NCBI GenBank assembly: GCA_012727555.1
Contig: JAAYGT010000115.1
Location: forward strand, 1 to 64,000
DNA: 64,000 bases
Source of the DNA: Alcaligenaceae bacterium
GTDB taxonomy: Bacteria; Pseudomonadota; Gammaproteobacteria; Burkholderiales; Burkholderiaceae_B
Reading direction: 5' to 3'
Position numbers and translations under genes: made by a program. The number at the start of each line of letters is the position of its first letter. The stretch's first letter is position 1. The notes under the pieces are model-generated. The model did not search any database, was not told the origin of the DNA, and saw only the letters and a list, made by a program, of their open reading frames with translations. This document shows positions 1 through 9,511 of this stretch, in pieces.

Positions 1-1121
1 CCTATGTGTCAGGCCCGCAATGGCTGGGCGAACAGATACTGCAGGGCCGGCACGTGGTCGCCGTGGCTGGCACGCACGGCAAAACCACCACCAGCTCCAT
101 GCTGGCCTGGATCCTCGAAGACGCCGGACTGGCACCCAATTTCCTGATCGGCGGGTTGGCCGGCAATTTTGGCGTATCGGCACGTTACCAGGCCGACCAA
201 CCGCTGTTCGTGATCGAGGCCGATGAATACGACACCGCATTTTTCGACAAACGCTCAAAGTTCGTACATTATCGGCCGCGCACTGCCATTTTGAACAATC
301 TGGAATACGATCACGCCGATATTTTCCCCGACCTGGCCGCCATCGAGACACAATTCCACCATCTGGTGCGTACCGTGCCCTCCCAGGGCCTGATCATTCG
401 CCCAACCAACAGTCCGGCCCTCGATCGTGCACTGGCACGTGGCTGCTGGACACCGGTTGAACGCTTTGGCCCGGACGGGCTCTGGCAAACGGGCAGCACC
501 CACCCCGATGGCGGTATCGACATCGTGCTGCAGGGTCGCACGGCGGGTACGCTGCACTGGACGCAAACAGGCGAACACAACCGCATGAACGCCCTGGCGG
601 CACTGGCCGCCGCACGTGCGCTGGGTGTAACACCCGAGCGTGGCGTGCAGGCACTGGCGCGGTTTGCCGGGGTCAAGCGCCGCATGGAACTGCGCGGCAC
701 CGTACAAGGCATTCGCGTGTTCGACGACTTTGCCCACCATCCCACCGCCATTGCCACCACGTTGCAGGGCGCACGGGCCGGTGCAAGCGCAGGCCGGCTG
801 ATCGCGGTGCTCGAACCCCGATCCAACACCATGAAACTGGGCACCATGGCCGCCCGCCTGCCCGAGGCACTTGCCTGTGCCGACCTGATATTCTGTTACG
901 GCGAAAAACAGGGCAAACAGGCGCTGGGCTGGGATCCTGCCGTTGTATTGGCTCCGCTGGGCGAACGGGCCAAAGCGTATTCAGATCTGGCTACAATGGT
1001 TCACGATCTGGCGGCCACAGCACAGCCCAACGACACCATCGTCATCATGAGCAACGGCAGCTTCGGCGGCATCCACGCAACCTTGCTGGCGGAACTGGCC
1101 AAGGAGCACACTACCCCATGA
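1..1121 (+). CDS. mpl: UDP-N-acetylmuramate:L-Ala-gamma-D-Glu-meso-DAP ligase (Mpl), 5'-truncated by window edge
   Basis: This is a Mur-ligase family enzyme of peptidoglycan recycling; it attaches the recovered tripeptide L-Ala-gamma-D-Glu-meso-DAP to UDP-MurNAc in the cytoplasm. The reading frame is already open at the first complete codon (base 3, Tyr), and the residues there match the internal SGPQWL segment of the family, so the true start is upstream. The ATP-binding P-loop GTHGKTTT follows at once, and further on come EADEYD, the EHNRMNALAALAAA segment of the central domain and DDFAHHPTAI of the C-terminal domain. Its stop overlaps the next start in an ATGA, so it heads an operon with the downstream hydrolase. 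AmpG, which imports muropeptides for the same pathway, lies at 46.7 kb. Confidence 0.93.
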   Translation, partial: YVSGPQWLGEQILQGRHVVAVAGTHGKTTTSSMLAWILEDAGLAPNFLIGGLAGNFGVSARYQADQPLFVIEADEYDTAFFDKRSKFVHYRPRTAILNNLEYDHADIFPDLAAIETQFHHLVRTVPSQGLIIRPTNSPALDRALARGCWTPVERFGPDGLWQTGSTHPDGGIDIVLQGRTAGTLHWTQTGEHNRMNALAALAAARALGVTPERGVQALARFAGVKRRMELRGTVQGIRVFDDFAHHPTAIATTLQGARAGASAGRLIAVLEPRSNTMKLGTMAARLPEALACADLIFCYGEKQGKQALGWDPAVVLAPLGERAKAYSDLATMVHDLAATAQPNDTIVIMSNGSFGGIHATLLAELAKEHTTP

Positions 1122-1714
1122 TCCTCTACCTGCACGGATTCCGGTCCTCACCCCGGTCATTCAAGGCTGAACTGCTTGGGCAGGCGCTGGCCAGACGCGG
1201 GCTTGCACACGCATGGGTTTGTCCCCAGTTGCCCGCCAGTCCGGCACGAGCCTTTGAGCTTGCCAACCACCTGATCGAACAGGCCTGCGCCCGGAACAAC
1301 CTTGACACGTCACGCGATCTGGTCGTGATCGGGTCATCGCTGGGTGGCTATTACGCCGCGTGCCTGGCCGAGCGCTGGGCCTGTCGCGCTGTTTTGCTCA
1401 ATCCGGTGGTGTATGCCGCCCGCGACCTGGCCACTCAGGTCGGCGAACATACACATTTCCATTCCGATGAACCTTTTCACTTCCTGCCCGCGTATGTCGA
1501 TGAGCTGGCTGAAATGGCCGTTGGCAAACCGGCACACCCCGAGCGCTACTTCCTGATCGCCGCAAAAGGCGATGAACTGCTCGACTGGCGCGAAATGGTC
1601 GACTGGTATGCGGGCTGCCAGCAACGTGTTCTGCACGGCAGCGACCACGGCCTGTCCGACTTCGAACACCTGATCCCTGAAGTCCTTGACTTCGCCCTGG
1701 CCCCTGGTCACTGA
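1118..1714 (+). CDS. yqiA: YqiA/YcfP-family alpha/beta-fold esterase
   Basis: A 198-residue alpha/beta hydrolase of the YqiA/YcfP family, small cytoplasmic esterases of uncertain natural substrate. The N-terminus MILYLHGF is the usual first strand and oxyanion turn. The nucleophile elbow GSSLGG places the catalytic Ser at about residue 74. A late acidic residue in AAKGDELLDW and a His in GSDHGLSDF complete a plausible triad. The start codon overlaps the mpl stop by four bases, which implies translational coupling. The start of the next gene lies about 50 bp beyond its stop. Confidence 0.85.
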   Translation: MILYLHGFRSSPRSFKAELLGQALARRGLAHAWVCPQLPASPARAFELANHLIEQACARNNLDTSRDLVVIGSSLGGYYAACLAERWACRAVLLNPVVYAARDLATQVGEHTHFHSDEPFHFLPAYVDELAEMAVGKPAHPERYFLIAAKGDELLDWREMVDWYAGCQQRVLHGSDHGLSDFEHLIPEVLDFALAPGH

Positions 1715-1766
1715 TCCACCCATTTACCTGACGTGCCTCGAGGCATGCACCCTCTCTGGACCATTC

Positions 1767-3671
1767 ATGTACGTTCTTTACGAAGACAGCGGTAGTTTCA
1801 AGGCAGAAAAAATCTTTTCGGAAAGCGACTCCACGCTTCAGGTCGAGGCCGAGTCCGGCAAACGCAGCAAAATCAAGAAAGCGAATGTATTGTTCAACTT
1901 CGAACAACCGGCACCGGCGGAATTGCTGCAACAAGCCCATAGCCTGGCCGACACGCTGGAAATCGACTTCCTGTGGGAATGCGCTCCCCAGGAAGAGTTT
2001 GAAGCCGTGCAGTTTGCACACGACTACTTCGGCCACCCCCCCAGTGCAATTGAAAAAGCAGCACTGATCTTCGCCCTGAACGCTCAACCAGCCTATTTTC
2101 ACCGTCGTGGCAAGGGCTGTTATCGCCCGGCCCCCCCGGAAATCCTGCAGGCCGCCCTGGCTGCCATTGAAAAGAAACAAAAACAGGCGGCTCAGCAGCA
2201 AGCCTGGACCGACCAGATGGTTGCCGGCACACTACCGGTCGAACTGACCGAAGTGGCGAACACATTCCTGACACGACCCGATAAAAACTCCTTGCACTGG
2301 AAGGCGTTCGATGCGGCAGTTACCCAGCTGGGTACGACAGCTGAAACCCTGTTGCTGAAACTGGGCGCATTCCCGCATGCCCTGGCCTTGCATCACGACC
2401 GTTTTTTATCAACCCATTTCCCCAAGGGCACCCACTTCGCGCCCATCGAACCGCCCCAGGTGGGTCATGACCTTCCCTTGGCCGAAGTCGAGGCCTACTC
2501 GGTCGACGACAGCAGCACCTTCGAGGTCGATGACGCCCTGTCGGTCACCCAGCTTGAGCCCGGCATCGTACGTATCGGTGTGCACATTGCAGCACCCGCG
2601 CTTGCCGTACCGCGCGACAGCGATCTCGACCGCCTGGCACGCAGCCGTATGTCAACGGTCTACACACCCGGGCACAAGATCCCCATGCTGCCCATGGAAT
2701 TGATCGAGCGTTTCTCACTCGATGCCGGCGAAACACGCCCTGCGCTGTCGTTGTATGTAACCGCAAATCTGGAAACCGGAGAGCTCTTGGGCTCCGACAC
2801 CCGGCTTGAACGCATTCAGGTGCGTGAAAACCTGCGTCACGACAAACTCGACGACCTCATCACCGAAGAGGCCGTCAACGACCCCGCAGCGCCCTTGCCG
2901 CATGCGCACTGGTTTCGGCCACTCTGGACACAGGCCATGCACCTCGTCAGCCAGCGCGAACAGATTCGCGGCAAACCCGAAAACAACAATCGCATTGACT
3001 ACACCTTCCTGCTCGAAGGCCCGCACGACGATCCCGATTCCCGAATCCATCTGGTGCCACGTCGTCGCAATGCACCGCTTGATCGTCTGGTGGCCGAATA
3101 CATGATCCTCGCCAACAGCCAATGGGGTGGCCTGCTCGCTTCGCACGGAGTACCCGGCATTTACCGTTCGCAGCAGGCCGGCCGGGTACGCATGTCCACG
3201 CATGCACTACCCCACGAAGCCATCGGGGTTCCGCAATACGCCTGGTCAACGTCACCGCTGCGGCGCTATGTCGACCTGATCAACCAGCGCCAACTGATCA
3301 GCGCTGCCGAACACGGCGTCTCGGCACGCCTGGTCGCACCGTTCAAGCCCAAAGATGCCGACCTGTACGCAATTATTGGTGCATTCGATGCCCAGTACGC
3401 CACCTGGAACGAGCACCAGTCGGCCATGGAACGTTACTGGTGTCTGCGCTGGATCCGCCAGCAGGGTCTGTCAACCGTCACGGCAAGCGTACTGCGCGAT
3501 GATCTGGTGCGGCTGGAGAACGCTCCGCTGGTCACACGTGTGCCCGGGCTACCGCCGCTTGAACGCGGACAGCGCATCAGTCTTGATGTCCTCGGCACCG
3601 ACGAATTGGCACTGGAACTGATCTGCCGACTGCGGGACATTCAAAGTGACCCCGCTCCTGCAGCAGACTGA
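1767..3671 (+). CDS. RNB-domain exoribonuclease (RNase II family)
   Basis: A 634-residue 3'-to-5' exoribonuclease of the RNase II/RNB family, acting on RNA in the cytoplasm. The RNB core is visible: acidic metal-binding residues in TFEVDDALSV, then MLPMELIERFSLD, and the late STSPLRRYVDLINQRQL that lines the active site. The protein is shorter than RNase R and has no long basic tail, so it is an RNase II-like protein of the beta-proteobacterial type. The start at 1767 (MYVLYEDSG) is preferred over an in-frame codon at 1686, because the latter overlaps the preceding gene and adds a stretch unlike the family. I did not assign rnb or rnr because the subfamily cannot be settled by eye. Confidence 0.88.
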   Translation: MYVLYEDSGSFKAEKIFSESDSTLQVEAESGKRSKIKKANVLFNFEQPAPAELLQQAHSLADTLEIDFLWECAPQEEFEAVQFAHDYFGHPPSAIEKAALIFALNAQPAYFHRRGKGCYRPAPPEILQAALAAIEKKQKQAAQQQAWTDQMVAGTLPVELTEVANTFLTRPDKNSLHWKAFDAAVTQLGTTAETLLLKLGAFPHALALHHDRFLSTHFPKGTHFAPIEPPQVGHDLPLAEVEAYSVDDSSTFEVDDALSVTQLEPGIVRIGVHIAAPALAVPRDSDLDRLARSRMSTVYTPGHKIPMLPMELIERFSLDAGETRPALSLYVTANLETGELLGSDTRLERIQVRENLRHDKLDDLITEEAVNDPAAPLPHAHWFRPLWTQAMHLVSQREQIRGKPENNNRIDYTFLLEGPHDDPDSRIHLVPRRRNAPLDRLVAEYMILANSQWGGLLASHGVPGIYRSQQAGRVRMSTHALPHEAIGVPQYAWSTSPLRRYVDLINQRQLISAAEHGVSARLVAPFKPKDADLYAIIGAFDAQYATWNEHQSAMERYWCLRWIRQQGLSTVTASVLRDDLVRLENAPLVTRVPGLPPLERGQRISLDVLGTDELALELICRLRDIQSDPAPAAD

Positions 3672-3679
3672 CCACCATA

Positions 3680-4561
3680 ATGCACGAACGCGGCGACCTC
3701 ACCGGCATCACATTCTGGCAGTCTGATTACCTGCCAGCCGCGTTGCTGTTGTCCTTTGCCGTGCATGTAGCCCTGCTCGTGATCCAGTTCGGCCAGCCGC
3801 CCCAACCCCGTCCGGCCAGCCCCTCCAGCCTGGAAATTGTTCTGGTCAACACACGCAGCGACACACCGCCCACCGAGCCTGCATTCATTGCGCAGGCGGC
3901 ACTGGCCGGGGGGGGGGAGCACGATGCCGGCACAGCCGCCTCGCCAGTGCCCGCCAGCACCGAAAACACCCCCAACGACATACTGCTTTCGGCCCTGCGC
4001 AAGCGACAAAGCGAACTTGAACACCAGCAACAGGCACTGCTTGCCCAATTGGTGGCACAACATACGGCGCCCGACAACCCCCAATCGAACGCAGCCAACC
4101 CAGCCGACACACAGCCCGGCGATGACGACATCGATCAGGAAAATGCCCTGCTGAGTGCCCGCATCGCGGTGCTGCGCGAACGCGTCGAGCAGTACAACAA
4201 ACGCCCACGTACCCAATTCCTGGGCCCGTCGACCACTGCCAGCCACTACGCCCTGTACCTTGATGCCTGGCGTGAACGCGTCGAAAACATTGGCACAGAA
4301 CATTACCCGGCCCAGGCTCGGGGCCGCATCTATGGCAGCCTGCAGGTCACCGTGTTCATCCGGGCGAACGGTGCAGTGGAACATATCGAAATCGACCGAC
4401 CATCGGAGCATGCCATCCTGAACCAGGCCGCACGACGTATTCTTCAACTGGCTGCACCCTTTGACCCCTTCCCGCCCGACATCGCCCGCGCAACCGACAT
4501 TCTGGCCATCACGCGCACCTGGCACTTCGTCAGTGACCAACTGGAAACACAACAACCATGA
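3680..4561 (+). CDS. TonB-family energy transducer
   Basis: A 293-residue TonB-like protein. There is one N-terminal membrane segment (about residues 16-33, [21 protein letters not shown] region), then a Pro/Ala/Gln-rich periplasmic linker with a likely coiled coil. The C-terminal TonB domain (about 205-290) carries [20 protein letters not shown] and ends at ITRTWHF. Such proteins couple the ExbB/ExbD proton-driven motor to outer-membrane receptors; no exbBD lies in this window. A run of ten G (3908-3917) falls in the linker and would shift the frame if it changed length. The gene starts eight bases after the RNase stop and overlaps aroE by four bases. Confidence 0.82.
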   Translation: MHERGDLTGITFWQSDYLPAALLLSFAVHVALLVIQFGQPPQPRPASPSSLEIVLVNTRSDTPPTEPAFIAQAALAGGGEHDAGTAASPVPASTENTPNDILLSALRKRQSELEHQQQALLAQLVAQHTAPDNPQSNAANPADTQPGDDDIDQENALLSARIAVLRERVEQYNKRPRTQFLGPSTTASHYALYLDAWRERVENIGTEHYPAQARGRIYGSLQVTVFIRANGAVEHIEIDRPSEHAILNQAARRILQLAAPFDPFPPDIARATDILAITRTWHFVSDQLETQQP

Positions 4562-5409
4562 CGCCACCCGCCCCCGCAAAACGTTTCGCCGTGATCGGCA
4601 ATCCCGTTGCGCACAGCCGTTCCCCATTCATCCATCAGGCCTTCGGGATGCAAACGGGTATTCCTCTGCACTACGACAGACTGCTGTCACCGCTCGACCA
4701 GTTTGCGGCTACAGTGCGCCATTTTTTTTCACAAGGCGGCAGCGGCCTGAATGTCACTGTCCCTTTCAAGGAACAGGCCTTTGAACTGGCCGATACCCTG
4801 AGCGAACGCGCGCGTCTGGCCGGGGCAGCCAACACGCTGTGGCTGCACGAGGGCCGTCTGCACGGTTGCAACACCGATGGCGTGGGCCTGTTGCACGACC
4901 TGATCCGGCTGGGCCATGCACCCGATGGCAAGCGTATTCTGCTGGTCGGCGCAGGCGGTGCGGCACGCGGCGCACTGCTACCCCTGCTGAACGCGGGCTG
5001 CTCGAAACTGCATATCGTCAATCGCACCGCCGTAAAGGCACAGGCACTGCTCGACATCCTGCGGGAACACCGCCCCGACACCCTGGCGCGGGTCAGCGGC
5101 GGCGGGCTGGAGACCGCACAAGGCGCCTACGACTGCGTGATCAACGCAACGTCGGCCAGTCTGGGCAGCCTGCCCCCCGACCTGCCGGAAGGTTTGTACG
5201 CACCAGGCGCCCTGGCCTACGACATGATGTACGCCTCGACCGACACGCCGTTCATGAAACAGGCCCGCAAGCACGGTGCGTCCGTTGTTGCAGACGGCCT
5301 GGGCATGCTGGTGGGCCAGGCGGCCGAAAGTTTCAGGCTCTGGCATGGCGTCATGCCAGACATTGCCCCTGTTCTGCACGGCTTGCGACAGGCCATGGAG
5401 ACTGCGTGA
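4558..5409 (+). CDS. aroE: shikimate dehydrogenase (AroE)
   Basis: A 283-residue NADP-dependent shikimate dehydrogenase, which reduces 3-dehydroshikimate to shikimate in aromatic amino-acid biosynthesis. The shikimate-binding N-terminus reads [12 protein letters not shown]; the catalytic Lys lies in [11 protein letters not shown]; the Rossmann loop is GAGGAARG; the C-terminal [16 protein letters not shown] is typical. It overlaps the TonB-like gene upstream by four bases and mtgA downstream by four bases (stop TGA within GTGA), so the whole block from mpl is probably one transcript. Confidence 0.95.
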   Translation: MTPPAPAKRFAVIGNPVAHSRSPFIHQAFGMQTGIPLHYDRLLSPLDQFAATVRHFFSQGGSGLNVTVPFKEQAFELADTLSERARLAGAANTLWLHEGRLHGCNTDGVGLLHDLIRLGHAPDGKRILLVGAGGAARGALLPLLNAGCSKLHIVNRTAVKAQALLDILREHRPDTLARVSGGGLETAQGAYDCVINATSASLGSLPPDLPEGLYAPGALAYDMMYASTDTPFMKQARKHGASVVADGLGMLVGQAAESFRLWHGVMPDIAPVLHGLRQAMETA

Positions 5410-6164
5410 CGTTCAACGAATCCTCCTCCCTTCCAGGCACCGGCGAACAGCGACCGGTTTCCGTGCTCACCTGGCTGCTCATGGCAACCCTTGCCGCCGT
5501 GGGTGCCGCACTGCTTTATCTAGCCGGCCTGTTCGTGATGGTGCTTTGGTACAACAAGGTCAATCCGGGCAGCAGCGCCATCATGCAACAAACACTTGCC
5601 ACGCTGCGCCAGACCTCACCGGAAGCACGGCTTGAGCACAGCTGGGTCGATTACGAAAACATCAGCATCAACCTGAAACGCGCCGTGATCGCATCGGAAG
5701 ACGCCCGTTTTTTTGATCACACCGGCGTCGAATGGGAGGCGATCCGCAAGGCCTGGGAATACAACAGGCAGCAGGCACAACAAGGCCGCAACCGCATGCG
5801 CGGGGGCTCCACAATCACCCAGCAACTGGCCAAGAACCTGTTTCTTTCCAATGAACGCAGTTATATCCGCAAAGGCCAGGAACTGATCATCACCTACATG
5901 ATCGAACTGGTCATGAGCAAGCAACGCATTCTGGAGCTTTACCTGAACCTGGCACAATGGGGCAACGATATTTTCGGTGCCGAAGCCGCTGCAGAGAACT
6001 ACTTCAAAACAACGGCAGACCGCCTGACCACCTCGCAGGCAGCACGTTTGGCGGCCATGCTGCCCAACCCTGCGTACTATCAACAAAAGGGCACCACGGT
6101 CTTCCTTGCATCACGAACACGAACGATCCAGCAACGCATGCGTCTGGTCTCGATTCCCGAATAA
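5406..6164 (+). CDS. mtgA: monofunctional biosynthetic peptidoglycan transglycosylase (MtgA)
   Basis: A 252-residue GT51 glycosyltransferase that polymerises lipid II glycan strands at the inner membrane. One N-terminal membrane helix (about residues 19-45) is followed by the GT51 motifs: [11 protein letters not shown] with the catalytic Glu, [17 protein letters not shown], and [14 protein letters not shown]. No transpeptidase domain follows, so it is the monofunctional form. The start is the GTG at 5406 that overlaps the aroE stop; earlier in-frame codons would only read an alternative frame of aroE. Confidence 0.93.
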   Translation: MTFNESSSLPGTGEQRPVSVLTWLLMATLAAVGAALLYLAGLFVMVLWYNKVNPGSSAIMQQTLATLRQTSPEARLEHSWVDYENISINLKRAVIASEDARFFDHTGVEWEAIRKAWEYNRQQAQQGRNRMRGGSTITQQLAKNLFLSNERSYIRKGQELIITYMIELVMSKQRILELYLNLAQWGNDIFGAEAAAENYFKTTADRLTTSQAARLAAMLPNPAYYQQKGTTVFLASRTRTIQQRMRLVSIPE

Positions 6165-6259
6165 AGGCAACCGCCCGCCTGCGGTGGACACGAGTGTTAA
6201 GCTAGAGGCGTTGCGACATTGTTTCCACCTGTTTTTCCGCTGTAAGCCATAACCCTGCC

Positions 6260-7438
6260 ATGCGCACCGCCCGCCGATACCTTGCCCGTGAAATCTACCG
6301 CTCCAGCGCTGTCGTGCTGGTGGCCCTGGTGGGGCTGTTCACGTTTTTCGCCCTCATCGAAGAACTCGACAGCGTCAGCGCGCAATTCACCCTGCTCAAC
6401 CTGTTCTACATGCAGGTGCTGGCCCTGCCCACACGGCTCTACGACCTGCTGCCCATCGGTCTGCTCATCGGGGCCATTCTGGCCCTGGCAGGGCTGGCAC
6501 AGCGCAACGAACTGGTCATTCTGCGTGTCTCTGGCGTCAGCGGGCTGAAACTGCTTGCCATGCTATGGGTCGCCACGGCACCACTTGTCGCCGGCGCTTT
6601 TCTTTTATCGGAATACATCACGCCAGCTGCCGAACTGAAAACCAGCGAAGTCACGCTCAATCTGCTGGGTCGTGCCGGCGGGGGGCGCTTGAACAGCGGC
6701 TACTGGTTCAAAGAAACCGATGGCAGCGGCAATACCCGCATGATCAACATCGCCTCCCTCAATACCGGGGGCAAGGTTTCCGACATCACCTTGTATGAAT
6801 TCAGGCCAGGGCAAGAACTGAGCGGGTTTTCCCAGGCACGCCGGGGTACATTCGGAAATGGGCTGCTGACACTTGAAGACATCACACAAACCACGATCGA
6901 TGCCGGCTCGGTATCTGCCCTGGCCGATGCCCGTTCACCCACAGCACCCATCACACGGGTTGAACAGGTGGCATCGCGCGAACTGCCCACCAGCCTGACC
7001 GCTGAACGGCTGCTGGCCCGGGTACTGACACCGGAACGCATGTCGATGTCCAACCTGCTCGACTACATCGACTACCTGCACGCCAATCACCTTCAGGCCG
7101 ATCGCCAGATCGTGGCTTTCTGGCGTAAAGCGGCCTACCCCTTCACCTTGTTCGTCATGATTACCATCGCTGCACCCATCAGCTTCATGCAAACGCGGCG
7201 TGGCGGTGTGGGGGGCAAGGTCTTTGCCGGCATTTTGCTGGGTGTTGGTTTTTTCATGCTGAACCAGTTGGCGCTGAATCTGGGCATGCTCAGCCAATGG
7301 GCACCCTGGGTCACCGCCCTGATGCCCAACCTGGGGGCGCTGGGCTTGGCATTTCTGGCCCTGCTGCTCATGGAAAATCGCCATCAAATGCAACATTTCA
7401 ACCGCACACGCTGGCCATGGAGCCGCTCCGCACCATGA
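6260..7438 (+). CDS. lptG: LPS export ABC transporter permease LptG
   Basis: A 392-residue inner-membrane permease of the LptB2FG complex, which extracts lipopolysaccharide and drives it toward LptC/A/D. It has the YjgP/YjgQ layout: N-terminal membrane helices, a periplasmic beta-jellyroll (roughly 135-265), and C-terminal helices. The stretch [20 protein letters not shown] and the following [13 protein letters not shown] is the cytoplasmic coupling helix region, and the late [18 protein letters not shown] segment fits LptG. Its usual partner gene lptF is not next to it here. The stop overlaps the apaH start (ATGA). A 95-bp gap separates it from mtgA. Confidence 0.9.
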   Translation: MRTARRYLAREIYRSSAVVLVALVGLFTFFALIEELDSVSAQFTLLNLFYMQVLALPTRLYDLLPIGLLIGAILALAGLAQRNELVILRVSGVSGLKLLAMLWVATAPLVAGAFLLSEYITPAAELKTSEVTLNLLGRAGGGRLNSGYWFKETDGSGNTRMINIASLNTGGKVSDITLYEFRPGQELSGFSQARRGTFGNGLLTLEDITQTTIDAGSVSALADARSPTAPITRVEQVASRELPTSLTAERLLARVLTPERMSMSNLLDYIDYLHANHLQADRQIVAFWRKAAYPFTLFVMITIAAPISFMQTRRGGVGGKVFAGILLGVGFFMLNQLALNLGMLSQWAPWVTALMPNLGALGLAFLALLLMENRHQMQHFNRTRWPWSRSAP

Positions 7439-8250
7439 ACGACACACCGAACATCTGGATGATCGGCGATATACAGGGGTGTAACCGTACACTCCATGCC
7501 CTGCTGGCCCACCCCGAAATTGCCCACGACCCCACCGCCCGGTTCTGGTTTGCTGGCGATCTCGTGAATCGCGGCCCCGACTCCCTGGGCGCCCTGCGCA
7601 CCATCCGCGCGCTCGGTGACCGTGCGGTGGCCATCCTGGGCAACCACGACCTTCATTTACTGGCCGTTGCAGCCGGCGTTCGCAAACCCGCAAAATCCGA
7701 CACCCTTGATGCCATTCTCAAAGCCCCTGACGCAGCCGAACTGATCGACTGGGTGCGCTACAGGCCGCTGGCGCACCATGAGCAAAACCACCTGATGGTT
7801 CATGCCGGCGTACTGGCGAAATGGACCACAAAAAAAACACTGGGTCTGGCGGCTGAAGTGCAGAGCGCCTTGCAAGGCAGCGACTGGAAAGACATGCTCA
7901 GCAGCATGTACGGGAACGAACCTGTGCACTGGAAAGACAAATTCAATGGCAGCAAACGATTACGTGTCATTGTGAACGCCCTGACCCGCATGCGCATGTG
8001 TACGCGCCAGGGTCACCTTGAGTTCTCGCATAAAGGCGCGCCGGGGGGCAACCCCGACCTTTTACCCTGGTTCGATGTTCCGGAACGTGCAACCCGCGAC
8101 ACCACCATTGTGTTCGGTCACTGGTCCACCCTGGGGCTCATGGTGCGACCCGATGCCATCTGCCTGGATACCGGCTGTGTATGGGGCCGCCACCTGACGG
8201 CACTGCGCCTGCACGATCACCGCCTGATCCAGATACCCAGCCTGATGTAG
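7435..8250 (+). CDS. apaH: symmetrical bis(5'-nucleosyl)-tetraphosphatase (ApaH)
   Basis: A 271-residue calcineurin-like phosphoesterase that splits diadenosine tetraphosphate into two ADP. The metallophosphatase signature is complete: GDIQGC near the N-terminus, [14 protein letters not shown], the His of MVHAGV and the His of FGHWSTLG. The start at 7435 overlaps the lptG stop by four bases; an in-frame extension upstream would lie wholly inside lptG. The gene ends convergently about 40 bp from plsC. Confidence 0.95.
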   Translation: MNDTPNIWMIGDIQGCNRTLHALLAHPEIAHDPTARFWFAGDLVNRGPDSLGALRTIRALGDRAVAILGNHDLHLLAVAAGVRKPAKSDTLDAILKAPDAAELIDWVRYRPLAHHEQNHLMVHAGVLAKWTTKKTLGLAAEVQSALQGSDWKDMLSSMYGNEPVHWKDKFNGSKRLRVIVNALTRMRMCTRQGHLEFSHKGAPGGNPDLLPWFDVPERATRDTTIVFGHWSTLGLMVRPDAICLDTGCVWGRHLTALRLHDHRLIQIPSLM

Positions 8251-8293
8251 TCAGGCCCAGCGCCTGGGAAACCGAAACTGCCGCGTGTTCGCC

Positions 8294-9070
8294 CTACACC
8301 GAATGCGGCATATCGGCACCGTGCACACCCGGCGGACGCACGGCGTTCTGCACCAGTGCATGGGCGTGCACCGCCACACGGGCACGGCCCTGCTCGACAC
8401 ACCAGGCATGATCCAGAACAGGCTGAAAATCAAGCTCGACGGCCACGTCGTGGCTAGTGAGCAGGAACCACAGATTTTGAACAAGATTCTGGTCGCCTAC
8501 AAATGCCACGCGATCACTGCGACGCCCCTGGTGGAAAAACCGGAGTGCTACGGGCTGGATGTCGACACCCGCCCGGATGGCCGGATCGAACAGGCTGGTA
8601 TGAAACGGCGCGACATCGAACCCGGGCGAGGTCGTGCCTTCCGGGAACAGACCGATCACTTCTCCCCGTGCAAAACGCTGCTGCATCTGCTGACCAACCG
8701 CCCGCACGGCATGACGCTTGCCACGTTCGATGAACACCGTACCCGCACCGGCCACAAGCCAGCCGATCACTGGCCAGCGGCGGATGTCGCTTTTGGCAAT
8801 GAAGGCGGTTGGGCGCACCGCATTGAGTACAAAGATATCGACCCAGGACACATGGTTCGCCACCCAGAGCACCGCGCCAGCGTGGGGCGAGTACCCTGTC
8901 AGGCGCATGTTCACACCACACAGCACCATGAGCGCACGTGACCAGTGACGTATCATGCACCCGCGAACGGACAACGGCAGTACGGGAAACAGCAATGTGA
9001 CACTGAGCAGCCCCAAAACCACCCAGAACGCGACAAGCAGCAAACGAAAAGGAAAAAGCAGGAGCAGCAC
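8294..9070 (-). CDS. plsC: 1-acyl-sn-glycerol-3-phosphate acyltransferase (PlsC family)
   Basis: A 258-residue membrane acyltransferase that makes phosphatidic acid from lysophosphatidic acid at the inner membrane. An N-terminal hydrophobic stretch (residues 1-30) is followed by the HX4D catalytic box in NHVSWVD and the acceptor-binding FPEGTTS. The family includes related lysophospholipid acyltransferases, so substrate assignment rests on general similarity. It lies 15 bp downstream of ruvX on the same strand and is probably the last gene of the rubredoxin-algH-ruvX-plsC unit. Confidence 0.87.
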   Translation of the reverse strand: MLLLLFPFRLLLVAFWVVLGLLSVTLLFPVLPLSVRGCMIRHWSRALMVLCGVNMRLTGYSPHAGAVLWVANHVSWVDIFVLNAVRPTAFIAKSDIRRWPVIGWLVAGAGTVFIERGKRHAVRAVGQQMQQRFARGEVIGLFPEGTTSPGFDVAPFHTSLFDPAIRAGVDIQPVALRFFHQGRRSDRVAFVGDQNLVQNLWFLLTSHDVAVELDFQPVLDHAWCVEQGRARVAVHAHALVQNAVRPPGVHGADMPHSV

Positions 9071-9085
9071 AAAAGACCTTGAGGA

Positions 9086-9511
9086 TCAGGAAGGAGAAGC
9101 GCCCGGAGCAACGTGATGGTCAAGGGCATCGAGGTGGCGCTGCAAGGTGACGGCTGCAGCCATGGCATCGTCAGGCGCGTTGCTGCCCAGCAACTCCTGG
9201 GCCTCAAGACTGGAACCCCGCTCGTCAACCAGTACCACATTCACACCAAAACGGCCATGCAGCTGGTTGGCAAAACGCCGGGCCTGCAGGCTGGCGTATT
9301 GTTCCTGACCATCGAGCGTCAGCGGCAACCCGACAACCACGACATCAGGCTGCCATTCCAGCAGCAGCGCCTGGATCTGGTCGAAACGCTGCTGACGCGT
9401 TACCGGCGTGAGAATGGACAGCGGACGCGCATGGCGCGTGAGGGCATTGCCGATGGCGACACCGATCTTGCGTGTACCGTAATCGAAAGCCAGAAAGGTG
9501 TGCTCAGGCAT
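9086..9511 (-). CDS. ruvX: RuvX/YqgF-family Holliday-junction resolvase-like nuclease
   Basis: A 141-residue RNase H-fold protein of the YqgF/RuvX family, linked to pre-16S rRNA 5' processing and predicted as a Holliday-junction resolvase. The first acidic residue is in FDYGTRKIGVAIG; VVVGLPLTLDG and LVDERGSSLEA follow in the standard order. The start at 9511 (MPEHTFL) overlaps the algH stop by eight bases; longer in-frame versions would be inside algH and do not resemble the family. Confidence 0.92.
   Translation of the reverse strand: MPEHTFLAFDYGTRKIGVAIGNALTRHARPLSILTPVTRQQRFDQIQALLLEWQPDVVVVGLPLTLDGQEQYASLQARRFANQLHGRFGVNVVLVDERGSSLEAQELLGSNAPDDAMAAAVTLQRHLDALDHHVAPGASPS

Noticed and set aside
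3641-4627. 328-residue minus-strand open frame opposite the TonB-like gene
   Set aside because: Antisense shadow; the plus strand carries a recognisable TonB domain with proper operon overlaps.
6935-7693. 252-residue minus-strand open frame opposite lptG/apaH
   Set aside because: Crosses two real plus-strand genes and shows no motif.
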